From Rhodospirillales bacterium (lineage in GTDB: Bacteria; Pseudomonadota; Alphaproteobacteria; Rhodospirillales; 2-12-FULL-67-15): a stretch of DNA of 34,547 nt. Every line of letters starts with the position of its first letter. Positions within the stretch are counted from its first letter, which is position 1. Positions 8,702-17,794 of this stretch are shown here, in pieces. A program made the translations under genes and the position numbers. The notes under the pieces are model-generated. The model was not told the DNA's origin and did no database searches. It was given only the letters and a program-made list of their open reading frames with translations. The DNA lies in NCBI GenBank assembly GCA_009693905.1, contig SHWG01000008.1, positions 1 to 34,547 of the forward strand, read 5' to 3'.

Positions 8702-9149
8702 GGGTACTTTCGGATCTGGGTGGGACTCAAAGCTCAGGCGGATTAACACAATTCCATGCGTTCAAACTAATAAACGTGAAAGTTATATACCACAGAAAAA
8801 TGACCTATTTTATGTGCAGCGCAATACTGTTGGGGCGCTGAATTGTTCGGGTTGATATCTGAAAATCCTGGTTTCGTCCAATCAAGAACATATTGAAAAC
8901 AAGCCCATAACCGTGATTTTTAACGATAGGTGCAATTTTTAGCATTGAAGGGGCACTGTGCGGGGGCATTTTTTAGATCCCGATTTTCCTGGCTGGCGGA
9001 TCGAAAAATATGCCGCAATGCAACATTAAACCCAAACGAGGTGTTTCTCTCCACGTACGAGCCCGAAAATCTGGACGCCCGGATACCCGAGACGCCCGCG
9101 CGAATTGAGGGCTGTGCAGAAAGCCCGCGAGCGGCAATATTCCGGGTCC

Positions 9150-10502
9150 ATGTCCGGCAAACATCGGTTGCGAATGGCGAAACGTTTACCCCCGGCTGCG
9201 CCCGCGCCCATCTTTTCTCTCGCGGTTCTCCTGGTCGTCCTGCTCATGCCCGTGGTTGCGATTCGCGCCGACCTGGTCGGGCATGGTGGTATCGTGCGCG
9301 CGGTGGCAGTTTCGCCCGATGGCCGGCGCGTCGTCACCGGCAGCTTCGACTATTCGGCGCGGCTCTGGGATTTTGCCGAGCAAACGGAAACATTCGTCCT
9401 CGAAGGACACGCCGGCCCGGTCAACGCCGTCGCTTTCGTCGACTCGACCCGCGCGGCGAGCGTGAGCGACGACGGCAGCGCGATCGTTTGGGATCTCGCC
9501 TCGGGAAAGCCGGCGTTCCGGCTCGAAGGTCACAGCCACAAGGCGATGGGCGTCGCCGTCTCGCCCGATCGGCGCTGGATCGCCACCGCCGGCTGGGATC
9601 GCACCGTGCGGCTGTGGGACGCGCGCAACGGCCGCGCCGGCCCGGTTCTGAAGGCAAGCGAGCCCATGAACACGGTCGTCTTCGCCGCCAACGGCGCGCT
9701 TGTCGCCGCCGGCGGCCATGACGGTTTCGTCTGGCTGTGGGACCGGGCCAGCGGCGAACTCAAGGGCAAGCTTACGGGCCACGAACGGGGCGTGACCCAG
9801 ATCGCCGCCTCGGCCGACGGCAAGCGGATTCTCTCCGCCGGCATCGACCGCACGGTGCGGCTTTGGGACGCGGAGAAGGAGAGCGAAATCGCTATTTTTC
9901 GCCATCACGAGGCGCAGGTCTACGCCATCGCGTTTCTGCCCGACGGACAGCGCGCGGTGTCGGCGGGGCGCGACGGGATCGTCGCGGTCTGGTCGCTCGC
10001 CGACGGAAAAGTCGCGCGCGAACTGCGGGCCCACGACGGAATCATCTGGGGAATCGCTCCATCGCCCGACGGGCGCTTCGCCGTTTCGGTGTCTTCCGAC
10101 GGCAGCGGGCGCGTTTGGCACCTGGAAACCGGGGACCGGATCGGGCTTGCCGCCGATGTGCCGGACGAGGCGCAACCCTGGCTTACCGACGCGCATCCGG
10201 GCGCGAAACTTTTTCCGAAATGCGCCCGGTGTCATTCTTTGATCGCCGACGGATCTCGGAAATCGGGGCCTCACTTCGCCGGGCTGTTCGGCCGCCGCGT
10301 CGGCGCGCTCGCCGAATACAGCTATTCCGCGGCGCTCAAGGGCGCCGCTTTCGTCTGGGACGAAACCACCCTGTTCCGGTTGTTCGACGACGGCCCCGAC
10401 GTCATGTTGCCGGGGACCAAAATGCCGATGCAACAGATCAAGGATTCGGATCAGTTGCGCCAGTTGATCGATTATCTCAAGCAGGCGACCCCGGCGCGTT
10501 GA
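9150..10502 (+). CDS. secreted/membrane-anchored seven-WD40 repeat protein with C-terminal class I cytochrome c domain
   Basis: Hydrophobic N-terminal segment, seven repeats ending LWDF, VWDL, LWDA, LWDR, LWDA, VWSL, VWHL; C-terminal KCARCH haem motif and GTKMPM. Alternative start 9174. Confidence 0.92.
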   Translation: MSGKHRLRMAKRLPPAAPAPIFSLAVLLVVLLMPVVAIRADLVGHGGIVRAVAVSPDGRRVVTGSFDYSARLWDFAEQTETFVLEGHAGPVNAVAFVDSTRAASVSDDGSAIVWDLASGKPAFRLEGHSHKAMGVAVSPDRRWIATAGWDRTVRLWDARNGRAGPVLKASEPMNTVVFAANGALVAAGGHDGFVWLWDRASGELKGKLTGHERGVTQIAASADGKRILSAGIDRTVRLWDAEKESEIAIFRHHEAQVYAIAFLPDGQRAVSAGRDGIVAVWSLADGKVARELRAHDGIIWGIAPSPDGRFAVSVSSDGSGRVWHLETGDRIGLAADVPDEAQPWLTDAHPGAKLFPKCARCHSLIADGSRKSGPHFAGLFGRRVGALAEYSYSAALKGAAFVWDETTLFRLFDDGPDVMLPGTKMPMQQIKDSDQLRQLIDYLKQATPAR

Positions 10503-10544
10503 TGCCGGTCCGACGATAAGTCCGTTTATCGACGAACCGGCATC
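10501..10544. terminator. hairpin between convergent genes (candidate bidirectional terminator)
   Basis: Arms gatgccggtccgacgataa / ttatcgacgaaccggcatc: 19 bp with two mismatches, 6-nt loop. No strong T tract. Confidence 0.5.
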
Positions 10545-10561
10545 GGGCGGGGAACGAAGGA

Positions 10562-10810
10562 TTACTTCTTCGGCTCGGCCTTGGTCTCGGTCTTGGGCTG
10601 GCCGTTCTTCGCCTTCTCCTTCGCCTTTTCGGATTTCTTCGCGTCGGACTTTTTTGCATCGGTCTTTTTCGCCGGCTCCGCCTTTTTCGCGGGTTCGGCT
10701 TTTTGCGCCGGGGTCGCCGGGGCGGCCTGGGCGAAGGCTTCGGGAGCGGTCATCAGGCCGGCACCGGCGAGCATGGAAAGCGCGGTGGCGGCGGCAAGAA
10801 TGCGGTTCAT
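10562..10810 (-). CDS. small secreted Lys/Ala-rich low-complexity protein
   Basis: Signal peptide MNRILAAATALSMLAGAGLMTAPEAFAQ, then AAPATPAQKAEPAKKAEPAKKTDAKKSDAKKSEKAKEK... Confidence 0.8.
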   Translation of the reverse strand: MNRILAAATALSMLAGAGLMTAPEAFAQAAPATPAQKAEPAKKAEPAKKTDAKKSDAKKSEKAKEKAKNGQPKTETKAEPKK

Positions 10811-10966
10811 CGGTAATCTCCGTTAGGGTTCAGGATCGGCAGTCACGTGTCTGCCTTGCCGATATCGGTAGACCTGAAATTGGGCGCGATTACGGTCGGC
10901 TTTGTGGCAATTAGGGCGCCGAAGCGCGGGGTGCCACAATCGACCCTGGGGAATGGATAAAAAGCG

Positions 10967-10995
10967 ACAGGCCGCGGAACGAATCCGCGGCCTGT
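10967..10995 (-). terminator. Rho-independent terminator for the minus-strand gene starting at 11188
   Basis: Perfect 12-bp stem acaggccgcgga / tccgcggcctgt with 5-nt loop; minus-strand read-out continues cgctttttat. Confidence 0.85.
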
Positions 10996-11026
10996 GCCGA
11001 ATTTTCCGAAAAAAGGAGAGGAAAAA

Positions 11027-11188
11027 TTACTTCTTCTCGTCTTTCTTCTTCTCGTCTTTCTTCTTTTCGTCTTTCTTCTTCTCGTCTTTCTTCTTTTCCT
11101 GGGCGAAGGCGTCCATCGGATAATAGGTCACGGCCACGGCGCCGAGAACGAAGGTCAGGGCGACGAGAGAAGCGAGGATCTTCTTCAT
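11027..11188 (-). CDS. small secreted KKKDE-repeat protein
   Basis: MKKILASLVALTFVLGAVAVTYYPMDAFAQ signal peptide followed by EKKKDEKKKDEKKKDEKKKDEKK; start at internal Met of ORF 11027..11233. Confidence 0.8.
   Translation of the reverse strand: MKKILASLVALTFVLGAVAVTYYPMDAFAQEKKKDEKKKDEKKKDEKKKDEKK
11030..11098. repeat. 15-bp tandem repeat (cttcttctcgtcttt), about 4.6 units, encoding KKKDE on the minus strand
   Basis: Units at 11030-11044, 11045-11059, 11060-11074, 11075-11089 and partial 11090-11098; they differ only at one c/t position. Confidence 0.95.
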
Positions 11189-11379
11189 AGGATAGGTCTC
11201 TCCCAAGTCAGTTTGAGTGATGGAACATTCCAATCGTCGGGCAGAGTAGGGGGGGATTATGGCGAAATTGGGGCTGAATTCGTTAAGATGACGATTCCCG
11301 GTTTTCCAAAAATACTTTGTATTTCAATGGGTTTTTGACATTATGCCCGAGATTCACAAAGCGAATCGGACCTGAAACC

Positions 11380-12312
11380 GTGGCCACGATCGTCTTTACC
11401 CACCCGGCGTGCGTCGAGCACGACCCCGGCGATTATCACCCGGAGCGCCCCGACAGGCTGCGTGCGGTGCTGGCCGCGCTCAAAGGCGCGGGTTTCGAGG
11501 CGCTGGCCTGGCGCGAGGCGCCCAAGGCCGAGCGCGCCCAGATCGAGCGGGTCCACGAAAAAAGCTACGTCGAGCGGGTTTTGGCGAGCGTGCCGAAGCG
11601 GGGGCAAATACACCTCGACCCGGACACGGCCCTGTCGCCGGCCTCGGGCGAGGCGGCGTTGCGCGCCGCCGGCGCGGCGGCGGCGGCGGTGGACGCGGTG
11701 ATGGCGGGCGAAGCCAAGAACGCATTCTGCGCGATCCGTCCGCCCGGCCACCACGCCGAGAACGCCCAGGCGATGGGCTTTTGCCTGTTCAACAACGCCG
11801 CCGTCGCCGCGCTCCAAGCACGCGCGGTCCACGGCCTGAAAAGGATCGCGGTGGTGGACTTCGACGTGCATCACGGCAACGGCACCCAGCATTCGTTCGA
11901 GCGCGATGCCGGCTTGTTCTACGGCTCCAGCCACCAATGGCCGGCCTATCCGGGTACCGGCCTGGCCGAGGAAACCGGGATCGCCGACAACATCGCCAAC
12001 GTGCCGCTGCCGCCCGGCGCTGGCTCGGCCGAGTTCCGCGCGGGTTACCGAAATACGCTCCTGCCCGCGCTCAAACGATTCGCGCCGGAGTTTCTCGTCA
12101 TCTCGGCCGGGTTCGACGCGCACGCGCGCGATCCGCTCGCCCAGATGCGCCTCGGCGCCGACGATTACGCCTGGGTGACCCGCGAACTCCTCGCCGTCGC
12201 CGAAACCAGCGCCCAGGGCCGCGCGATCTCCTGCCTCGAGGGCGGATACGACCTCGATGCGCTGGCCGAATCCGCCGCCGCCCACGTGCGCGAGATGATG
12301 AAAGCCGCGTAA
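11380..12312 (+). CDS. histone deacetylase family protein
   Basis: VFTHPACVEHDPGDYHPERPDRL, IRPPGHHAE, VVDFDVHHGNGTQ, ISAGFDAHARDPL. GTG start 11380 preferred. Confidence 0.92.
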   Translation: MATIVFTHPACVEHDPGDYHPERPDRLRAVLAALKGAGFEALAWREAPKAERAQIERVHEKSYVERVLASVPKRGQIHLDPDTALSPASGEAALRAAGAAAAAVDAVMAGEAKNAFCAIRPPGHHAENAQAMGFCLFNNAAVAALQARAVHGLKRIAVVDFDVHHGNGTQHSFERDAGLFYGSSHQWPAYPGTGLAEETGIADNIANVPLPPGAGSAEFRAGYRNTLLPALKRFAPEFLVISAGFDAHARDPLAQMRLGADDYAWVTRELLAVAETSAQGRAISCLEGGYDLDALAESAAAHVREMMKAA

Positions 12313-12371
12313 TCGCGCGCTTGCGGGGGGGTCCTGCCTAAGCCTAGACTTCCGTGCTTTCGGGGGTATTC

Positions 12372-12620
12372 ATGACTAAATCCGCGCCAACCGACACAGT
12401 CGGACTCAGCTTCGAGGATGCCCTTGCCGAGCTGGAAAAAATCGTCCGCCAGCTCGAGGAGGGCAAGGGCGGCTTGGACGCTTCGATCAAGGCCTACGAG
12501 CGCGGTGCGGCGCTCAAGCGCCATTGCGAGGCGAAGCTCAAGGAAGCCCGCGCGCGGATCGACAAGATCGTGCTCGCGGCCGACGGCACGCCCTCGGCGA
12601 GGCCGGTCGAGTCGGATTGA
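12372..12620 (+). CDS. xseB: exodeoxyribonuclease VII small subunit
   Basis: LSFEDALAELEKIVRQLEEGKGGLDASIKAYERGAALKRHCEAKLKEA; directly upstream of ispA. Confidence 0.95.
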   Translation: MTKSAPTDTVGLSFEDALAELEKIVRQLEEGKGGLDASIKAYERGAALKRHCEAKLKEARARIDKIVLAADGTPSARPVESD

Positions 12621-12625
12621 TTTTC

Positions 12626-13513
12626 ATGGCCGATCTGCAAAAAGCGATGGCCGAGAGCGCCCGCGCCGTCAGCGAGACGCTCGACCGCCTGCTCAAGGTC
12701 GGCGGCGGGCGCGAGGCGCGGCTGATGGAAGCGATGCGCTATTCCTCCTTGGGCGGCGGCAAGCGCATCCGTCCCTTCATGGTCACCGCCGGCGCGCGAC
12801 TCTTCAGCGTCGCCGAAAGCTGCGCGCTCCGGGTCGCGGCGGCGGTCGAGATGGTGCATTGCTATTCCCTGGTGCACGACGATCTGCCGGCGATGGACGA
12901 CGACGATCTCCGTCGTGGCCAGCCGACCTGCCATGTCCGCTTCGACGAGGCGACCGCCATCCTCGCAGGCGACGCGCTTCTCACGCGCGCCTTTGAAGTT
13001 CTCGCCGACATACCCACCCATCCCGATCCCCAAGTGCGGAGCCAATTGGTGCTCGCGCTCGCCCGGGCCGCCGGCGCCGACGGCATGGTCGGCGGCCAGA
13101 TGCTCGATCTGATGTCCGAGAACGAATCCCTCGACATGCCCGAAATCACCCGCCTGCAACGGATGAAGACCGGGGCGCTGATCGCGTTCGCCTGCGAGGC
13201 CGGCGCGACCCTCGGCAAGGCGTCCGAGCCCGCGCGCCACGCGCTCCGGGCCTATGCCCACGATCTTGGCCTCGCTTTCCAGATCGCCGACGATCTGCTC
13301 GACGTCGAAGGGACGGCCGCGGAAGTCGGCAAGAAGACCGGCAAGGACGCGGCCTTGGGCAAAGCGACCTTTGTTTCCTTGCTGGGCGTCGAAAGGGGCA
13401 AGGCCCAGGCGCAAATACTCGCCGATCAGGCCAGTCGGCACCTTGAAATGTTCGACGAAAAAGCGGATTATCTCAGGGAGTTAGCTCGATTCGTGGTCAC
13501 CCGGCGGGCGTAA
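12626..13513 (+). CDS. ispA: polyprenyl (farnesyl/geranyl) diphosphate synthase
   Basis: Asp-rich motifs DDLPAMDDDDLRRG and DDLLDVEG, GGKRIRP. Confidence 0.95.
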   Translation: MADLQKAMAESARAVSETLDRLLKVGGGREARLMEAMRYSSLGGGKRIRPFMVTAGARLFSVAESCALRVAAAVEMVHCYSLVHDDLPAMDDDDLRRGQPTCHVRFDEATAILAGDALLTRAFEVLADIPTHPDPQVRSQLVLALARAAGADGMVGGQMLDLMSENESLDMPEITRLQRMKTGALIAFACEAGATLGKASEPARHALRAYAHDLGLAFQIADDLLDVEGTAAEVGKKTGKDAALGKATFVSLLGVERGKAQAQILADQASRHLEMFDEKADYLRELARFVVTRRA

Positions 13514-13558
13514 CCGCTCAGGGTTTGAGACTTCGGTTTCGAGGGAAGGGAACGAGAC

Positions 13559-15493
13559 GTGAGCGGATTGCCGAACCAAAGCGGGACCCCACTGCTCGAT
13601 ACCGTCGCCGATCCGGCGGACATTCGCGGTTTTACCATCGAACAACTGAAGCAACTCGCCGACGAGTTGCGCCGCGACACCGTCCGTTCGGTCTCCATCA
13701 CCGGCGGGCATCTCGGCGCGAGCCTCGGCGTGGTCGAACTCACCGTCGCGCTGCACCATGTGTTCGACACGCCGCGTGACCGGCTGATCTGGGACGTCGG
13801 CCACCAGTGCTATCCCCACAAGATTCTCACCGGCCGGCGCGCGCGCATGCACACGCTGCGCCAAGGTGGCGGCTTGTCCGGGTTCACCAAGCGATCGGAA
13901 AGCGTTTACGACCCATTCGGCGCCGCGCACAGTTCGACCTCGATCTCGGCCGGGATCGGCATGGCGGTGGCGCGCGACCTCAAGGGCGCCGCCAACCATA
14001 TCGTCTGCGTCATCGGCGACGGCGCCATGAGCGCCGGCATGGCCTACGAGGCGATGAACAACGCCGGCGCGATGGACGAACGCCTGATCGTCGTTCTCAA
14101 CGACAACGACATGTCGATCGCGCCTCCGGTGGGGGCCATGAGCGCGTATCTCTCGCGCCTGATCTCGTCCAAGCCCTACCGCTCGGTCCGCCACTTTGCC
14201 AAGGACGTGGCGGCCAAGTTCCCCCGCCCGCTCAAGGAAGCCGCGCGCAAGGCCGAGGAATACGCCCGCGGCATGATGACCGGCGGAACCCTGTTCGAGG
14301 AACTCGGCTTCTACTACGTCGGGCCCATCGACGGGCACAATCTCGATCACCTACTTCCGGTGCTGAAAAACCTGCACGCCGACAAGGAGCCGGGCCCGAT
14401 CCTGCTCCACATCGTGACGCAGAAGGGCCACGGCTACGAACCCGCCGAGAAGTCGCCGGACAAGTACCACGGCGTCACCAAGTTCGACATCGTCACCGGT
14501 GTTCAGGTCAAGGCGAAATCCAACGCGCCGAGCTATACCGGGGTGTTCGCCAAGGCGCTGATCAAGGAGGCCGAGACCGACGACAAGATCATCGCCATCA
14601 CCGCGGCGATGCCTTCGGGCACCGGCCTCGACAAGTTCGGCGAAAAGTTTCCCAAGCGGACCTTCGACGTCGGCATCGCCGAGCAGCACGGCATCACCTT
14701 CGCCGCCGGCCTGGCGACGGAAGGGTTCAAGCCCTTCGCCGTGATCTATTCCACCTTCCTCCAGCGCGCCTACGACCAGGTTGTCCACGACGTCGCCATC
14801 CAGGGCCTTCCGGTCCGCTTCGCCATGGACCGCGCCGGTTACGTCGGCGCCGACGGTTCGACTCACTGCGGCGCGTTCGATCTCGCTTACCTCTGCTGCC
14901 TGCCGGGATTCGTGGTCATGGCGCCGGCCGACGAGGCGGAGTTGATGCACATGGTCGCCACCGCGGTCACCATCGACGACCGGCCTTCGGCGCTGCGCTA
15001 TCCGCGCGGCGAGGGCGTGGGCGTGGCCCTGCCCGAGCGCGGGACGGTGCTGCCGATCGGCAAGGGAAGAATCATCCGCGAAGGCTCGACGGTCGCGATC
15101 CTGACGCTCGGCCCCCGGCTCGCCGAGGCGCTCAAGGCCGCCGAGGCGCTGGCCGCGCGCGGTCTTTCGCCGACCGTCGCCGACGCCCGCTTCGCCAAAC
15201 CGCTCGACGAAGACCTGATCCGCACGCTCGCGCGCAACCACGAAGTTCTCGTCACCGTCGAGGAAGGCGCGGCCGGCGGCTTCGCCGCCCACGTCCTTCA
15301 GTTCCTCGCCAACGAAGGCCTGCTCGACGGCGGACTCAAGGTCCGGGTGATGACCATGCCGGACGTGTTCTTCGACCAGGAAAAGCCCGAGAAGCATTAC
15401 GAAATGGCGCGGCTGAACGCCAAGCACATCGCCGCGACCGTTCTCACCGCGCTCGGGCGGGCCGAAGAGGCGGCGCAAGCGGCGCTTGCCTAA
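13559..15493 (+). CDS. dxs: 1-deoxy-D-xylulose-5-phosphate synthase
   Basis: [18 protein letters not shown]-type motif, [36 protein letters not shown] start. Confidence 0.97.
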   Translation: MSGLPNQSGTPLLDTVADPADIRGFTIEQLKQLADELRRDTVRSVSITGGHLGASLGVVELTVALHHVFDTPRDRLIWDVGHQCYPHKILTGRRARMHTLRQGGGLSGFTKRSESVYDPFGAAHSSTSISAGIGMAVARDLKGAANHIVCVIGDGAMSAGMAYEAMNNAGAMDERLIVVLNDNDMSIAPPVGAMSAYLSRLISSKPYRSVRHFAKDVAAKFPRPLKEAARKAEEYARGMMTGGTLFEELGFYYVGPIDGHNLDHLLPVLKNLHADKEPGPILLHIVTQKGHGYEPAEKSPDKYHGVTKFDIVTGVQVKAKSNAPSYTGVFAKALIKEAETDDKIIAITAAMPSGTGLDKFGEKFPKRTFDVGIAEQHGITFAAGLATEGFKPFAVIYSTFLQRAYDQVVHDVAIQGLPVRFAMDRAGYVGADGSTHCGAFDLAYLCCLPGFVVMAPADEAELMHMVATAVTIDDRPSALRYPRGEGVGVALPERGTVLPIGKGRIIREGSTVAILTLGPRLAEALKAAEALAARGLSPTVADARFAKPLDEDLIRTLARNHEVLVTVEEGAAGGFAAHVLQFLANEGLLDGGLKVRVMTMPDVFFDQEKPEKHYEMARLNAKHIAATVLTALGRAEEAAQAALA

Positions 15494-16286
15494 CGGCGCC
15501 AAGACCGGCGCGTCTTTCCCGCCGCCTCCCTCGAAGCGCGCCAAGCGCGCGGATAAAATTCGTCTCGACGAGCTTTTGGTCCGCCACGGCCTCGCCGAAA
15601 GTCGCGCCCGGGCACAGGCCCTGGTCCTGGCGGGACTCGTATTCGCGGGCGAACGGCGACTGGAGAAGCCGGGGGCGAAGATCGCCGCCGACACGCCGAT
15701 CCAGGTTCGCGGCAAGGACCATCCCTGGGTTTCGCGCGGCGGCGTCAAGCTCGCCCACGGCCTCGACCGTTTCCGCATCGATCCCGCCGGGCTCGTCGCG
15801 CTCGATCTCGGCGCTTCGACCGGCGGCTTCACCGACGTGCTGCTCGCGCGCGGCGCGCGGCGGGTTTATGCGGTGGACGTCGGCCATGGCCAGTTGGATT
15901 GGTCCTTGCGCAACGACGCCCGGGTCGTCGTGTTGGAAAAGACCAACGCGCGGCGTCTGGACACGCGGGCGATCCCCGAGCCGCCGCAACTGATCGTCTG
16001 CGACGCGAGCTTCATCGGCCTCGAGGTCGTGTTGCCGGCGGCGCTCGCGTTGGCCGCGCCCGGCGCGCGGCTGATCGCGCTGATCAAGCCGCAGTTCGAG
16101 GTCGGCAAAGGCCGCGTCGGCAAGAAAGGCGTGGTCCGCGATCCGGCGCTGCACCGGGAAGTATGCGAACGCATCGAAGCCTGGTTGGCCGCGCAACCGG
16201 GCTGGCGCGTGCTCGGGCTCGCGGAAAGCCCGATCACCGGCCCCGAAGGCAACAAGGAATTTCTGATCGCAGCCGAGCGGGAGTGA
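15486..16286 (+). CDS. TlyA-family RNA methyltransferase
   Basis: S4 domain [63 protein letters not shown] start overlaps dxs by 8 bp. Confidence 0.92.
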   Translation: MPNGAKTGASFPPPPSKRAKRADKIRLDELLVRHGLAESRARAQALVLAGLVFAGERRLEKPGAKIAADTPIQVRGKDHPWVSRGGVKLAHGLDRFRIDPAGLVALDLGASTGGFTDVLLARGARRVYAVDVGHGQLDWSLRNDARVVVLEKTNARRLDTRAIPEPPQLIVCDASFIGLEVVLPAALALAAPGARLIALIKPQFEVGKGRVGKKGVVRDPALHREVCERIEAWLAAQPGWRVLGLAESPITGPEGNKEFLIAAERE

Positions 16287-16288
16287 CG

Positions 16289-16618
16289 TCATCCCAGCTC
16301 GATCGGCAGGCCGGCGGCGGCCCAGGCGTTGATTCCGCCGCTCAGGTTGTAGAGGTTCTCGTATCCCTGGCTCTGGAGATAGGCGCAGGCGCTCGCGGAG
16401 CGGGCGCCGACCGCGCATTGCAGCACGACCTTGACGCCGTTCTGGGGGATGCGCTTCGGATCGAAGGCCGAAAGCGGCACGAGGGTCGCGCCGGCGATGC
16501 GGGCGCGCTGGTACTCGGGCATTTCGCGGACGTCGATCAGGACCGCCTGGCCGGCGTCGAGCCAGGACTTGACCGTGACCGCATCGGCCTCGGCGACGAT
16601 GGGTTGGGGTGCGTTCAT
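16289..16618 (-). CDS. rhodanese-like domain protein
   Basis: VLIDVREMPEYQRARIAGA, active-site loop CAVGARSA, NLSGGINAWAAAGLP. Confidence 0.93.
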   Translation of the reverse strand: MNAPQPIVAEADAVTVKSWLDAGQAVLIDVREMPEYQRARIAGATLVPLSAFDPKRIPQNGVKVVLQCAVGARSASACAYLQSQGYENLYNLSGGINAWAAAGLPIELG

Positions 16619-16668
16619 GGCGGGCTAAAATGACCGCGCCCGCGCCCGAAGACAAGTCGCGAAAGGCC

Positions 16669-17055
16669 CTACTTTCCGCCGGTCTCCACCGCCAGGCCAG
16701 CGGCCATCCAGCCGAGCATTCCTCCTTTGAGCGAGACCGCCTCGGTCCGGCCGGCGGCGCGCAACGCTTCGCCTACGCCCAGCGAACGCTTGCCGCCGAG
16801 GCAGACGAGAACGAGCTTGAGTCCGCCGAAGCGGGGAAAGGTGGCGGCGTCGAACTCGGACTTGGCAAAGAGCAGCGCGCCCGGAATCCGTTCTTCTTCG
16901 AATTCGTCGCGCTCGCGCACGTCGACGATCACGGCGGTTCCCGCCCGCCGCCATTGCTCGACGCTCAAGGGATCGACTTCCGGCACCGGAGAAGGTTGCT
17001 CAAGGGGGATCGGCATAGCGATCTCGGAAACGACGGCGGCGTGGATGGCGGACAT
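16669..17055 (-). CDS. rhodanese-like domain protein
   Basis: VIVDVRERDEFEEERIPGA, active-site CLGGKRS, LKGGMLGWMAAGL. Confidence 0.9.
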   Translation of the reverse strand: MSAIHAAVVSEIAMPIPLEQPSPVPEVDPLSVEQWRRAGTAVIVDVRERDEFEEERIPGALLFAKSEFDAATFPRFGGLKLVLVCLGGKRSLGVGEALRAAGRTEAVSLKGGMLGWMAAGLAVETGGK

Positions 17056-17090
17056 AAAACCCTCGAATTAACTCTCGGAATATGGAAATT

Positions 17091-17118
17091 ATCATAAATA
17101 CACTAATAAATATGTCAA
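17091..17118 (-). promoter_or_regulatory. candidate sigma70 promoter for the rhodanese pair
   Basis: Minus strand TTGACA (17118-17113), 16-nt spacer, TATGAT (17096-17091); AT-rich island, about 30 bp upstream of the ATG at 17055. Confidence 0.6.
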
Positions 17119-17189
17119 ATATAATAAATTACTATATTTTAATGTTATTAATGACTAACGCAAATCGTTGAATCCGAAGGCGGAAATTT

Positions 17190-17771
17190 TCACCGGTTTT
17201 TGGCGTGGTATTCTGGGTTGGGCATCATGTCGAGGGCATGGGCCACCCGGTTGGTGTAGTTGAAAAACGCCGCCGTGTCGGCGATGTCGAAGATGTCGGG
17301 CTCGGTGAATCCGACTTTGCGCAAGGCGTCCCGGTCGGATTCGCCGATGTCGTGGGGCGTTTCGGTGAGCTTCCAGGCGAAATCGAGCATCGCGCGCTGG
17401 CGCGCCGGCAGCTCGGCGACGCGGTAGTTCATCACCAGCATCTCGCCCAGTTGCGGGTCGCCGGAAAGCTCGCGCACCGCCTGGCCGTGTGCGACCAGGC
17501 AGTAGTAGCAATGGTTGGCGCACGACACCACGACCGCGATCATCTCGCGTTCGAGCTTGGTGAGCTTGCAGCGCTCCTCGTCCAACATCAGCGTGTTGTA
17601 GAAGCGCGAGAAGGCGCGGAACTTGTCTGGATTGGCGGTGTAGGCGCGGAGCACGTAGGGAATCAGTCCAAGTTTTTCCACGCACTTGGCGAAGTATTTC
17701 TTGATGTCGTCCTCGAGGGTCGCCGGGTCGGGCAGGGTTGGAAGCCGGACGATGTGCTTGGGCTGGGGCAT
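17190..17771 (-). CDS. AhpD/carboxymuconolactone decarboxylase-like peroxidase-related protein
   Basis: MPQPKHIVRLPTL...KLTKLEREMIAVVVSCANHCYYCLVAHGQAVREL (CxxC...H). Confidence 0.87.
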   Translation of the reverse strand: MPQPKHIVRLPTLPDPATLEDDIKKYFAKCVEKLGLIPYVLRAYTANPDKFRAFSRFYNTLMLDEERCKLTKLEREMIAVVVSCANHCYYCLVAHGQAVRELSGDPQLGEMLVMNYRVAELPARQRAMLDFAWKLTETPHDIGESDRDALRKVGFTEPDIFDIADTAAFFNYTNRVAHALDMMPNPEYHAKNR

Positions 17772-17794
17772 GGAGGACCTCGGGGAGGGGGCGG

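Noticed and set aside
8702-9149. A specific SqrR-type operator in the ArsR/WD40 intergenic region
   Set aside because: I looked for paired half-sites but found no convincing dyad; only the AT-rich region is reported.
8930-9721. ORF 8930..9721 as a novel gene upstream of the WD40-cytochrome gene
   Set aside because: Arg/Gly-rich out-of-frame reading of the WD40 coding region; the 5' part is AT-rich noncoding-like sequence.
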